Shown piece after piece: positions 17,442 to 27,600 of a stretch of DNA of 64,000 nucleotides; position 1 is the first letter of the stretch; each line of letters opens with the position of its first letter. This DNA comes from JAGLTZ01 sp964637695. GTDB taxonomy: Bacteria; Blakebacterota; Blakebacteria; Blakebacterales; Blakebacteraceae. The translations under genes and the position numbers were made by a program. Below the pieces are notes generated by a model. That model saw only the letters and a list, made by a program, of their open reading frames with translations. It did no database searches and was not told the origin of the DNA. Location: contig CAZWVF010000004.1 of assembly GCA_964637695.1 (NCBI GenBank), positions 21,515 through 85,514 of the forward strand, read 5' to 3'.

Positions 17442-18998
17442 GATCGACAGGGATATCCACCACCGGAGTCCTCCCCATATATCAGCCTTCTCCCCGCGAT
17501 ACGGTTCAGGAACGGGCTCATCCTCCGGCTGCTTTCGTTCCTGTACCGCAAGGGGGAGCAACTGGGCAATCCCTCCCTGCAGGCTGATGTCGGCGGCGAT
17601 CGAAGCCTCACCCTGCACACCCAGATCAAGAAGTTGAGCCGATCGCAGCCGAAGTTGATCAAGAAGGATATTGGTGCGTCCGAGCCCCAGGACCAGCGGC
17701 TCCCACGATTCGAACTCTCCAGCGGTCCACAGGTGGTGCATGTCCACGCCCAGATAGATCCTGTAAAGATCTGAACGTTTGAGCCACCTTCTTCCTCCTG
17801 TGCTGATGACATTCACACTCAGGTCTGCCACAGCTCTGCGCCTCAGTCCGAGAAGGTCCATGATTGCAGGGGTGAATGGCCAGAATTCCAGGTCCCCTTC
17901 ACCCCTCATTAATGTGCTCGTATACCCAGACCAGAGCTGGAAGGGATTGCCAGATAGATTCAGGTTCCACGCTGTTCGAAACCAAAAGCGGGAGTCGTTA
18001 AGGAGAAAGCGGGCGTACCTCAATCCCTGCGAAAAAAGCTCTGAACGGTGTTCTCCCCTTCCAAAACCACCGGAGAGAAAAAGCTTTCCGGCAGGTGACT
18101 CTGCTCTGAGATCGAGAAGCCACAGGTCGGGGCTCGGCTTCAACCTGTGCATCGGTTCCTCCTCTCCTCTTCCACTTCCCCATCTCCGCTGCAATCTGAA
18201 GCCAAGAGGCCAGCTCATGACGCTGCCGGTCCATTCGATGCCGTACATATACTTTGAGGAGGGAGCGATCACCTCTGCACGATCCGATCCATATTCAATT
18301 TCAACCTGGTCACCGGCAACTCTTCTCGAACCCCAGATCGAAAGGCTCATCTCATTTTGCAGGTTCATCTTTACCGCAGCGGCCGCTTCATCGTCACCAC
18401 GAAAGTGACCCTTCTGCCCCAATGAGATGAGGTATTCCCACTTCTTGTTTCTGCCTCTTATTCCCAGCCATGAATGATTTTCACTGATATTTCGATTCAG
18501 TTGACCCTTTTCTCTTCTGAATCCAATGTTGGTGGAACTGCCTGACTCTGTGCCTCCCACCAGCAGGAACAGCTTTTCACCGGCCAGAGGAGTAGAGGCA
18601 TGGATCACTGAGTAGCCGGCGGTCTGGTCGTCATCGGGGTTACCGGCTCTGCGGGCGCGATACGTAAGAGCGTTCCACTGCTCAAATCGCACTCCGGAAA
18701 AATCGGAATTCATCCATCCGGCGGGATCCACTACCGGTGACGCTCCCATCAGGCCCATCGTGTTCGAACCGGGATTTCCCCATCCAGCCACAGGAACGAC
18801 AGCGTCCCTGCTTCCGCTGCTGATCATCGATTCGGGCGCAATCAGACTGCTCAGTTCAGGCCATATCATGGTTGCCTGCGCCGAAGCAGGATGAGAGGAA
18901 CTGGAAACGAGAATTCCTGAAATCAGCAGCTGGAGAAGGAATGTAAACGGCCGGAAGGACGTTAACCCTCCCGGCCGTGCGGTCTCCAGAACAATCAC
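17427..18998 (-). CDS. Secreted, probable outer-membrane barrel-like protein of unknown function
   Basis: 523 residues from a GTG at 18998, placed 6 nt after CAGGAG; a further upstream GTG at 19022 lacks proper SD spacing. A signal peptide is evident (FRPFTFLLQLLISGILV, then a PASAQA cleavage site). The mature part alternates short polar and aromatic stretches (YEYLISLGQ-like, WNLNLSGNPFQLWSGY, LRWWISLSIDL) and ends a few residues after an aromatic strand, as barrel proteins do. It has weak similarity in style to PorV/type IX-associated barrels, but I do not recognise a family. It lies 35 bp after the lipoprotein gene at 19034, probably in one operon. Confidence 0.6.
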   Translation of the reverse strand: MIVLETARPGGLTSFRPFTFLLQLLISGILVSSSSHPASAQATMIWPELSSLIAPESMISSGSRDAVVPVAGWGNPGSNTMGLMGASPVVDPAGWMNSDFSGVRFEQWNALTYRARRAGNPDDDQTAGYSVIHASTPLAGEKLFLLVGGTESGSSTNIGFRREKGQLNRNISENHSWLGIRGRNKKWEYLISLGQKGHFRGDDEAAAAVKMNLQNEMSLSIWGSRRVAGDQVEIEYGSDRAEVIAPSSKYMYGIEWTGSVMSWPLGFRLQRRWGSGRGEEEPMHRLKPSPDLWLLDLRAESPAGKLFLSGGFGRGEHRSELFSQGLRYARFLLNDSRFWFRTAWNLNLSGNPFQLWSGYTSTLMRGEGDLEFWPFTPAIMDLLGLRRRAVADLSVNVISTGGRRWLKRSDLYRIYLGVDMHHLWTAGEFESWEPLVLGLGRTNILLDQLRLRSAQLLDLGVQGEASIAADISLQGGIAQLLPLAVQERKQPEDEPVPEPYRGEKADIWGGLRWWISLSIDLNH

Positions 18999-19033
18999 CG
19001 GAATCTCCTGCTTGATCAGCACCCTTCAGGCAA

Positions 19034-20383
19034 TTAATTAATGCCTCCCATGAAAATCGGGAAGGGACCAGGAGATGGGAACATCGTGATCCCGAAGAAA
19101 GCCTTGAATGCCGCGTCGGTAGTCAGGCCGGGATAAATCCCGTTAAGAGTGGGGTTCGGGAAGACGAACTGGCTGTAATCCTCCGGCCAGCCATCCCACA
19201 GGAACATCATATACATGCTGTTCCACTGGTATGGGGGCAGCACCTGTTTCGGGTCGGAGATAGGATTGCTGAAATAGGCCGACAGGTCCACGGTCAGGCT
19301 CTCGGTGGTGCCGTCCCCATCGAAATCCTCTTCGACCAGGTAGGGGCCGTTCAGAGTCGCGCTCAGCTGATTCAGCCCCAGAGCGATATCCAGAAGATCC
19401 TGCACAGAGGGACCGGAATCTCCGGTAGGATCTATCTTGATCAGATCGTCGGTCTGATCGTCGGTCTCTGCCTGCAGGGCGGCCGAGAACTGGCCGAGCT
19501 TGGTAATCGCCGTAAGAAGTGATGTACGCGTCAATCCCAGATGGGTCGCCCCATTGGTGCGCAGTTTCAGGAAGGTGCCATCCTGCTGATTGAGAGCCGC
19601 TTTTACTGCCGTCGTATCACTGAAATCTGGGGCGTTCAGATTGTAGGAGACGAAGAAGTGGAGCTGCGATTTAAGCACGTTGATCATAGCATCCAGCATC
19701 AGGATATCTGCTATATCGAGTTCCAGTCGCCCCTCCTGCATCCCGGTTAATTCGGGTGTCAGGACCAGCTGCCAGTCGGGATATGCCTCGATAGATTCCA
19801 GCAGGAGTATCACAACATCCAGAACCGGAATTATCACGTTCTCCATAATATCCTGAAGAGGTCCCAGATCGGGCGGTTGATCCTGGATGACACGGGCCAT
19901 CTGCGAATTCATCCACCTGAGCCAGCTTCCAGGAGTCAGAACCTGTGATCCTGTCTGTGATATGCCGCCTCCCACAACTTTACGGAAACCGACCGGATCG
20001 CTTCCGGCAACCCTGGCAAAGGAACCAGGTCCCAAGATACCGCCAACCGCGGCCAGCACCTGCTGGTTCTGACTCAGCAGACCAACATCACACATCACCA
20101 GGCCCGCATTGGCGTCCATATTCTCCGGATCGAGCAGCTTAGCTGCCTCAAATTTGGCTTTCGGAGTTGCGAAATCGGGGACGTCGCTGTTGAAGGCAAC
20201 GGCCAGTAACTGGAATCCCTCATCGATGAGCAGCTGTGCCGCCTTCTGATCGGCATCACCTTCGGGTGATGTAGATTCCTCGCAACCCGACAATGCCATC
20301 AGGGACACCGCTGACGCCAGAAACGCGAACCGCGCATACCTCTTCAGCAGTGCCTTATAACCACCGGTTGAATTCAGAAACAT
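19034..20383 (-). CDS. Lipoprotein of unknown function
   Basis: 449 residues. N-terminal charged stretch, hydrophobic core and lipobox LSGC at about residue 33, so it should be lipid-anchored. The first 100 residues look TPR-like (QLLIDEGFQLLAVAFNSDVPDF, AKFEAAKLLDPENMDANAG). A Ca-binding type DxDxDG loop (EEDFDGDGTTE) lies near 350. The C-terminus is rich in Pro, Phe and Gly. The start follows AGGAGG by 11 nt. It pairs with the barrel-like gene downstream, suggesting a shared envelope function. No family recognised. Confidence 0.75.
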   Translation of the reverse strand: MFLNSTGGYKALLKRYARFAFLASAVSLMALSGCEESTSPEGDADQKAAQLLIDEGFQLLAVAFNSDVPDFATPKAKFEAAKLLDPENMDANAGLVMCDVGLLSQNQQVLAAVGGILGPGSFARVAGSDPVGFRKVVGGGISQTGSQVLTPGSWLRWMNSQMARVIQDQPPDLGPLQDIMENVIIPVLDVVILLLESIEAYPDWQLVLTPELTGMQEGRLELDIADILMLDAMINVLKSQLHFFVSYNLNAPDFSDTTAVKAALNQQDGTFLKLRTNGATHLGLTRTSLLTAITKLGQFSAALQAETDDQTDDLIKIDPTGDSGPSVQDLLDIALGLNQLSATLNGPYLVEEDFDGDGTTESLTVDLSAYFSNPISDPKQVLPPYQWNSMYMMFLWDGWPEDYSQFVFPNPTLNGIYPGLTTDAAFKAFFGITMFPSPGPFPIFMGGIN

Positions 20384-20487
20384 GGCAGGAAAGACCTCCT
20401 CCCGGGATTTTACAGATTGTGGTATTTTTTCAATGCCACTTCTGGACTATAAACCGGGCAGTACATTTACAGCCAACGTATATCAAG

Positions 20488-21039
20488 TTAATCGCCGGGG
20501 TGTTCGAAAGCTACTCCCTGCTTCATTTCTTCGAATCGGGCGAGCAGGAAGAGAACGTCGGAAAGTCGGTTCAGATATGGCACTATGAACGGGTTCTCCG
20601 GTGCCTCACTCCCTTTTTCAATCAGCGAAATAACCGTTCTTTCAACCCTGCGGACTATCGAACGTCCCAGATCTATCGCTGCACTGGCCGCAGTGGCACC
20701 TGGTACAATGAACCGGGGAGAGAGTTCCACCAGATCCTCCAGTTCGAGTCCAAGTGCTTCCAGAGCGCTCAGCTGCTGCTCACCGATCCGGTTCTCAAGT
20801 ATCTGATCGGCCGATGTTTTTGTAGCCAGTTCCGCGCCGATCAGAAAGCAGGTTTCCTGTATCTGCAGAAGTTCATTCCGGATTCTCTCGTCGGTGGAGA
20901 GTGCCCTGCCCAGGCCTATCGCCGACACCGCTTCATCCAGCGCGCCATACGCTTCGGTACGCGGATCGTTCTTGGAGATCTCTTCACCCGAGAACAGGCG
21001 GGTACGGCCCCCATTACCCCGTTTTGTAGAGATGCTCAT
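20488..21039 (-). CDS. PduO-type cob(I)alamin adenosyltransferase
   Basis: 183 residues. Converts cob(I)alamin plus ATP to adenosylcobalamin. Family motifs: the N-terminal TKRGNGGRTRLFSGE segment that binds ATP, a GALDEAVSAIGLGRA helix, the FIVPGATAASAAIDLGRSIVRRVER segment with the conserved Arg pair, and the PYLNRLSDVLFLLAR helix. Full length. It shows the cell handles B12, in line with metH; an AdoCbl-dependent enzyme should exist elsewhere. It lies 8 bp after the HD-GYP gene on the same strand. Confidence 0.92.
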   Translation of the reverse strand: MSISTKRGNGGRTRLFSGEEISKNDPRTEAYGALDEAVSAIGLGRALSTDERIRNELLQIQETCFLIGAELATKTSADQILENRIGEQQLSALEALGLELEDLVELSPRFIVPGATAASAAIDLGRSIVRRVERTVISLIEKGSEAPENPFIVPYLNRLSDVLFLLARFEEMKQGVAFEHPGD

Positions 21040-21047
21040 GGCAATGC

Positions 21048-22406
21048 CTAATCAGGCACCCATCCTTCGCTGATACTGCGTTGGTAGTAGAAATCAAACC
21101 GGTCGAGAAGGTGTTTTCCCTCTTCTGAGATTCCTTCCTCACCTTCGTTGGCCTCCATTATCCCCTGCAACTCACCCAGAGAATACTTTTCAAATAACTT
21201 GAGATCTTCTTTCTCAACAGGCTCTACGTTGTCCTGCTCCATGATGATTATAATCTGGTCAATTGTCAGGTTCTTGAAAGCTTCCAGAAACTCCGTCTGT
21301 ATATGCCCCTGGCTCTCCTCATCCAGAACCCTCATAACCCGGATGAATTCCATCCTGTCCCTGTAATGTCGGCGGCTGGTTATCGCATCGAAGATGTCTC
21401 CGATCGCCAGTACCCGTCCCTCTTCAGGTATATCATCACCTGTCAGGCCGAGCGGGTATCCCTTCCCGTCGATCCTCTCATGATGGCTTCCGGCCATCAT
21501 GGGGATCTCCTTCTTCTCTCTGTCGAAATGAATCTTCTCGAGGATATTCAGAGTATGCCGGGCGTGGGACTGGATGACCTTGTACTCCTCGTCGTCCAGC
21601 TTTCCATCCTTGAAGAGAATGATCTCCGGAACCCCGATCTTGCCGATATCGTGCATGAGGGCAGCTGCATTGAGGATCTCCAGCTGTTTCTCCGAGTAGT
21701 CGAGTTTCTCGGCGATGATTACAGAATAGTCGGTCACCCTCTTGCTGTGACCCGCAGTAATGGGATCTCTCGCATCCATGGCAGTTGCCAGGGTTTCCAC
21801 AAAGGATATAAAGCTCTTCTTCTGTTCCTCGTAAAGCTGGGAGTTCTCAACCGCGATTGCAGCCTGACCGGCCAGTGATTTCAGGATCTCTTCATCCTCG
21901 TGGGTGAAGGCTTCATCCCCCCGCTTGTTCAGCACCTGCATCACGCCTATGCGATCGCCAGTTTGGTTGTTCATGGGGACCGCAAGTACCGAGCTTGTCC
22001 GGTACCCGGTGCGCTTATCGAATTCCTGGTTGAATCTCTCGTCTTCGTACGCATCAGGGATATTAAGTATTGTACCTGTTTTTGCCACGGCGCCGGCCAG
22101 GCCCATGTGCATGGGGAATCTGATCTCCATGAATCGCACGCCCTGAGCCACCTTCGACCAGAGTTCTTCAGTGTCCCAATCGATCAGGAAGAGGCTCGAA
22201 CGGTCCGCATTCATGATCTCGGTGGTTTTGGCGACGATAAGGTTGAGCAGACGGTCCAGATCAAGAGTACCTGCCAGCGCACGCGATACGTCGTTCATGG
22301 CACGCAGGCGGGAGAGTTCGAAAAGTGCCTCCTCGAGCGTTATCTCCTCTGCAGAACCAGAAGTGATACCTGAGTCGGGATTTTCTTTTTTCTCCGGATT
22401 GGGCAT
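21048..22406 (-). CDS. GAF and HD-GYP domain protein, probable c-di-GMP phosphodiesterase
   Basis: 452 residues from the ATG at 22406, preceded by GGAG 6 nt away; a TTG at 22463 overlapping the upstream stop is less likely. A GAF domain (about 50-200) is followed by an HD-GYP domain (about 215-385) with intact HDIGKIG, the SHHERIDGKGYPLGL signature and IGDIFDAITSRRHY, so catalysis is expected. A C-terminal helical extension of about 70 residues is unassigned. No receiver domain, so input is through GAF. Genes on both sides are on the same strand and closely spaced. Confidence 0.92.
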   Translation of the reverse strand: MPNPEKKENPDSGITSGSAEEITLEEALFELSRLRAMNDVSRALAGTLDLDRLLNLIVAKTTEIMNADRSSLFLIDWDTEELWSKVAQGVRFMEIRFPMHMGLAGAVAKTGTILNIPDAYEDERFNQEFDKRTGYRTSSVLAVPMNNQTGDRIGVMQVLNKRGDEAFTHEDEEILKSLAGQAAIAVENSQLYEEQKKSFISFVETLATAMDARDPITAGHSKRVTDYSVIIAEKLDYSEKQLEILNAAALMHDIGKIGVPEIILFKDGKLDDEEYKVIQSHARHTLNILEKIHFDREKKEIPMMAGSHHERIDGKGYPLGLTGDDIPEEGRVLAIGDIFDAITSRRHYRDRMEFIRVMRVLDEESQGHIQTEFLEAFKNLTIDQIIIIMEQDNVEPVEKEDLKLFEKYSLGELQGIMEANEGEEGISEEGKHLLDRFDFYYQRSISEGWVPD

Positions 22407-22459
22407 TGAAATCTCCGTGAGATGTAGATCTGCTCTTCCCTGATATGCTAGACTTACTT

Positions 22460-23692
22460 TCAAGCAGGCTCAACCCAATTGTCAGGAGGCATCATCGCAT
22501 CGGCCGCCTCCCGCTCGGCCGTGCGTAGCAATTGGACCGTAAGCCCTGAACGGATAAACAGTATTCCGCCGATGAGGATCGAAGGCAATGCCTGTCCGAT
22601 CCAGATCAATATTGAAAAAGCAGCAGCGTTGTGATAGGCAATACTACCCGCTTCCATCGAACCGGCGCCAATCAGTGAAAAACCCAGCATGATCGCGGCC
22701 TGATAGGGACCTGCACTCCCGGGGCCGGCCGGGATCAACGTGCTGGCATTCATCAGAACTACGAGCAGAAGGGTTGAAGCCACAGGTCCGGCCCTGCCGA
22801 ACTCACGAAGCCAATCGATCAAACCCTGGCTCGTCAAGAATATGTAGCAGGAATATCCTATAAATACCCATGCCACTAAGCTGTAGAGGAGGAAGCGGCC
22901 CATGTGAGCCGGCCGTGAAGCCGGTTTCATCCCTTCCACAAAGAAATGAAGGAAGCGCCGACTCCTTCTCCATGGCTTCTCCACACCGGAACCTTCCTCC
23001 AGCGGGAAGAACCTCCGCAGGACGATGGCGACTATCATTATTGAAATCAGAACAACAGCTACAACAGCACCGATCCCCACGATGATCCTCAATGTGGGAC
23101 CGGCCAGCCCCGTGAATCCCAGCAGGTAGAGGATTACTGCTACCAGCGTGAGCAGGTCTGAGATCTTCTCCATCAGAACACTTGCAGTGGTGGCAGCCTT
23201 GCTGATACCCGTTCGCTCGCCCAGGGCAACGATCCTGATAAGTTCGCCGGCACGAGCAGGTAGTGCGAAATTGCCGAAATAGGAAACAAATGTCGCATAC
23301 ACCGCATCGGTGCGACGGATCTTCCCCTCCCCTTCGAGCAGAAAGAACCACCTGTACCCCCTGAACCAGATTCCAATTGTAAAGGCAATCATTCCGGCGA
23401 GTGTCAGGAAAGGATCGAGGTTCTTCAGGGCCTGCCACAATTCAGGCAGTTTCACATGACGGAGAGCAAGATCGAGAAAGGCCAGAGTTACGGCAGCCTG
23501 CATGAACTCGGCGAGCAGTTTGACCGCCCTCCCCTTTGCCGATATCACTGCAGCGGTGAAGAAAATGCCGCCGGCGATCAGCAGAGTATGAATGGACAGC
23601 AGGTTATTCCACCGCCAGATACCGTATGCCAGAGGCAGTAGTCCTGCAGAGAGATGGAGTAATCTCCTCCACATTGCTGGTATCTTCTTCAC
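22460..23692 (-). CDS. YbhN-like integral membrane protein (LPG synthase TM / UPF0104 family)
   Basis: 410 residues with about nine predicted TM helices. The family signature GNFALPARAGELIRIVALGERTGISKA is visible near residue 140, followed by EKISDLLTL. A second family block, LIPAGPGSAGPYQAAIM, lies near 315. The group includes the membrane part of lysylphosphatidylglycerol synthase and putative lipid flippases. The catalytic aminoacyl-transfer domain is absent, so it is not MprF. Function is inferred as lipid transport. Its stop nearly meets the HD-GYP gene. Confidence 0.82.
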   Translation of the reverse strand: MKKIPAMWRRLLHLSAGLLPLAYGIWRWNNLLSIHTLLIAGGIFFTAAVISAKGRAVKLLAEFMQAAVTLAFLDLALRHVKLPELWQALKNLDPFLTLAGMIAFTIGIWFRGYRWFFLLEGEGKIRRTDAVYATFVSYFGNFALPARAGELIRIVALGERTGISKAATTASVLMEKISDLLTLVAVILYLLGFTGLAGPTLRIIVGIGAVVAVVLISIMIVAIVLRRFFPLEEGSGVEKPWRRSRRFLHFFVEGMKPASRPAHMGRFLLYSLVAWVFIGYSCYIFLTSQGLIDWLREFGRAGPVASTLLLVVLMNASTLIPAGPGSAGPYQAAIMLGFSLIGAGSMEAGSIAYHNAAAFSILIWIGQALPSILIGGILFIRSGLTVQLLRTAEREAADAMMPPDNWVEPA

Positions 23693-24135
23693 GGTCTGTT
23701 CATATCTCTATTCAAACTAAAGAGTTTAGCACCCGCATATATTAGTCGGTACTAATGACCAAATAAGTTAGTTGAGAGAAAATCGTCCGTCCATCGTACA
23801 TTCTACCATCCCTGCTCTACATACGGGTAAAGGGATGGAAACAAGGGAGATGGAGTTCAAGTCGATAAAAATAAAAATCTCTTTAACTGCTTGCTGTGTA
23901 ATCAGTTGGAGAGGAATAGAAAAAGTTTATCAGGACAGTGGTAATATCACCTCAATACCGAGAAAAAGCCACTATTTACCAGTAGCCATTTCTATTTAAG
24001 ATAAGCAGACCTGAAAATACTTGACATTACTTGAAACATCGCGTTAGTTCGGGCCAACTGCAGCAGGATAACTATTAAACAAACAATCCCGGCTGTGGAG
24101 AGTCCACCCAACTGACGGGGAAAGGGACGTTTACA
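23693..24135. other. AT-rich intergenic region upstream of the nuoE operon
   Basis: 443 bp without a convincing gene. It is divergent: the YbhN-like gene reads left and the Fe-S operon reads right. A 6-4-6 inverted repeat, ATTAGT-CGGT-ACTAAT (23741-23756), is the clearest structured element and could be an operator. A TTGACA at 24021-24026 with a poor -10 is a weak promoter candidate for nuoE, about 110 bp upstream of its ATG. Short frames here look random. Confidence 0.5.
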
Positions 24136-24661
24136 ATGGTTCAATCCGATACCTCGTCTGCTTCCGTAGATCATATANNNNNNNNNNNNNNNNNNNNNNN
24201 NNNNNNNNNNNNNNNNNNNNNNNNNNNNNNNNNNNNNNNNNNNNNNNNNNNNNNNNNNNNNNNNNNNNNNNNNNNNNTTGCAGGACATCAATGCCGAGTT
24301 CAATTACCTTCCCGAGACAGCATTGAGAGACGTAGCCGAGAAATTGGGTCTGCCTCTCAGCCAGGTGCTGCATGTTTCCACTTTCTACAATGTTTTCAGT
24401 TTGAAGCCGCGTGGTCAGTATATCATCCGTACGTGCTCAGGGACCAGTTGCCACGTGCGGGGAGGGAGCCGGATTCTGGACAGCCTCATGAAACAGCTTG
24501 GCATCCGTCCTGGGGAAACGACACCCGATATGAAGTTTACCTTGGAAACTGTTCGATGCGTGGGTTGCTGCGCCCTCTCACCATGCATTGTCATCGATAC
24601 AACAACCCATGCCAAGTTACGCCCAGATGCAGTTGCCGCACTCCTGAGGACATATGAGTAA
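24136..24661 (+). CDS. NuoE/HndA-type 2Fe-2S subunit, interrupted by a scaffold gap
   Basis: The start MVQSDTSSASVDHI (ATG 24136) and the body from LQDINAEFNYLPETALRDV onward flank 100 N at 24178-24277. The two halves are in frame only if the true gap is a multiple of 3, so the N count is nominal. The thioredoxin-like 2Fe-2S domain has RTCSGTSCHVRG and CVGCCALSPC, giving all four cluster ligands. NuoE-type subunits pass electrons next to the NADH-oxidising NuoF subunit. The stop overlaps the next ATG by 8 bp, so the four genes 24136-30206 are translationally coupled. Confidence 0.88.
24178..24277. other. Assembly gap (100 N) inside nuoE
   Basis: Unlike the other two gaps, the flanks share no duplicated sequence, so this is genuinely missing DNA of unknown length. 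NuoE homologues suggest roughly 25-40 residues are lost. Confidence 0.95.
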
Positions 24662-27600
24662 TAAGCAGATAAGAACACTGGACGCACTGTCCGGCATAAA
24701 GGAAAGAGGCAGAGAGTCTCTTTTCCCCGCAAAGCCCCGAATTGCAGTTGGAACTGCTACCTGTGGGCTCGCTTCCGGAGCAGGCGATGTACTGGTTGCT
24801 ATCCAGGAGAAAGTAAAGGCCGAAAATCTCGATGTCATAGTGACAGAGACAGGCTGCGTCGGTTACTGCGAGAAGGAACCGCTTGTTGACATACTCATGC
24901 CTGGAAAACCGCGGATCACATACCATCAGGTCACACCAGAAACGGCTGAGGAGCTGGTCGCGACTCTGTCAAACGGCGACTTCAGAGCAGACCTGGCTCT
25001 GTACAGGACGGATGAGGAAGAGTTCCTTGTTGAGAACGAGACAGTCAAATACCCTCTGGAGGACGGCGGAGAGGCGATAGAGGCAATTCCTCTTTTCCGC
25101 GACCTGCCATTTTACAGAAGGCAGCAGAAGATCGCCATGAGGAACTGTGGGATAATCAATCCCCACAGCATAGATGAGTATATCGCGCGGGGCGGCTACC
25201 TGGCTCTCTACAACACCCTGCAATCGCTATCATCTGAAGAGATAATCGACGAAGTGAAAAAATCGGGTCTCAGCGGGCGTGGAGGAGGAGGGTTCCTTAC
25301 TGGCAAGAAGTGGGAATCGTGCAGAAATGCTCACGGTGAACCAAAGTATGTGATATGTAACGCCGACGAGGGCGATCCAGGCGCATATATGGATAGAAGT
25401 ATCCTTGAAGGTGACCCTCACTCTGTCTTGGAAGGAATGATTATAGGTGCTTATGCCATCGGATCGCACGATGGATACATCTACGTGCGGGCCGAATATC
25501 CGCTGGCGGTCGAAAGGCTGAGAAATGCTCTCAGCCAAGCCATGGAGTATGGTTTTATCGGTGAGAATATTTTCGGCTCGGGATTCGACTTCACTGTCAC
25601 GATCAATCGAGGCGGGGGGGCATTCGTCTGTGGTGAATCCACGGCGCTCATGGCCTCACTGGAAGGACGCGTTGGCGAGCCCAGGGCGAAGTATATCCAC
25701 ACTGTGGAAGCCGGTTTGTGGAACAAACCGAGCAACCTGAACAACGTCGAGACGTGGGCGAACATCCCGGTGATCATGGCCCGAGGTGCCGACTGGTACT
25801 CACAAATCGGGAACGAGAACAGCAAGGGGACAAAAGTCTTCTCCCTGGTGGGCACGATCAATAACACCGGACTGGTTGAAGTACCCATGGGGGTCACACT
25901 GCGCGACATCATCTTTGACATCGGCGGAGGTATTCCCGGAAACAGGAAGTTCAAGGCAGTGCAGACAGGAGGTCCCTCCGGGGGCTGCATTCCCGAAAAC
26001 CTCATCGACACGCAGGTAGATTTCGATCGTCTGTGGGATCTGGGATCGATGATGGGCTCGGGCGGAATGATCGTCATGGACGAGACCACCTGTATGGTGG
26101 ATGTGGCCAAGTACTTCCTCGAGTTCCTCAGGGATGAGTCGTGCGGCAAATGCGTACCCTGTCGGATCGGTGTCGACAGGATGTATCAGATCCTTGTCGA
26201 TATCACAGAAGGGAGGGGTAAGGAAGGGGACATCGAACTGTTGGAGGAACTGTCCGAGACACTCATCGACACCTCCCTGTGTGCCCTTGGCAGTTCGGCA
26301 CCATTCCCGGTGCAGAGCACGATCCGCTACTTCCGGGAGGAATACGAACAACATATCAAGTACAAGAGATGTCCAGGTGCTGTCTGCAGGCAGATAATCT
26401 CTTCAGCCTGTCAGCACACGTGCCCGCTGGAGGATAACGTCCCTTCGTACCTGACGTTGATCGCAAAGGGGGAGTTTGCCGAGGCGGCGGCACTCATCAG
26501 GGAGACGAACCCGCTGCCGAGCGTTTGCGGCCGCGCCTGTCACCACCCCTGCGAGACGAAGTGTGCCGCCGGCCAGTTCGGCGACCCGGTTGCCATCAAC
26601 GACCTGAAGCGGTTCGTCCTCGACTGGGAGAGGAACAACAATGGAGTCGGGCCGATAACTTCTGATGAGGAGAAGCCCGACTACGAGAAGGTCGCGATTG
26701 TCGGCTCCGGACCGGCAGGCCTGACCGCAGCCCACGACCTCGCCAGGATGGGATACAAGCCGACGATCTTCGAGGCTCTCCCCGTTCCCGGCGGGATGCT
26801 GGCAGTCGGCATACCATCCTATCGCCTGCCGCGCGACATCCTCGACTACGACATTCAGAAGATTCTTGATGAAGGAGTAGAGCTGAGGTCCAACACACGA
26901 ATTGGAGAGGATATAAATCTTCACGACCTGAAGAATGAAGGCTACAAAGCTACACTCATCGCCGTGGGGCTGCACGAGAGCAGACCGCTGCCAATCGAAG
27001 GTGTAGACCTGGATGGCGTCTTGCAGGGCGTGACTTTTCTGAGGGACATTGCACTGGGCAATGCGCCCAGAGTAGGCAAGAAAGTGATAATCATAGGCGG
27101 TGGTAACGTAGCTATCGACTGTGTCCGTTCCGCACTGCGTCTGGGTGCAGAGGAAGTGCACATGGCCTTCCTGGAACTCCGTGACGAAATGCTCGCCCAT
27201 CCGTGGGACATAAAAGAGGCTTTGGAAGAGGGTATAATCTTTTACCCGGCAAAGGGCCCTGTGAGAATTCTTGAAGAGAAGGGAGCCGTAGCCGGACTGG
27301 AAATTATAAACTGTCTGTCCATATTTGACAAAGAGGGCGATTTCAATCCGACTTTCGAGCCGGAAACTGAATCGGTAATTCACGGCGACACGGTAATCAT
27401 CTCGATCGGCCAGACAAGCGACCTTTCATTCTTAAGCGATGAGGCAGATGGACCACAGCAGGGTCCTGCAGGAACGATCGTGGCTGATCCCCTCAGCCAC
27501 ATAACCGATGCACCAGATATATTTGTTGCCGGAGACGTTTTTAGTGGTGCCGGTACGATCTCCGGTGCGATGGCTTCCGGCAGGACTGCGGCGGAATACA

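Noticed and set aside
23772..23999. 75-residue plus-strand frame in the AT-rich intergenic region
   Set aside because: No SD, no family, and odd composition; treated as non-coding.
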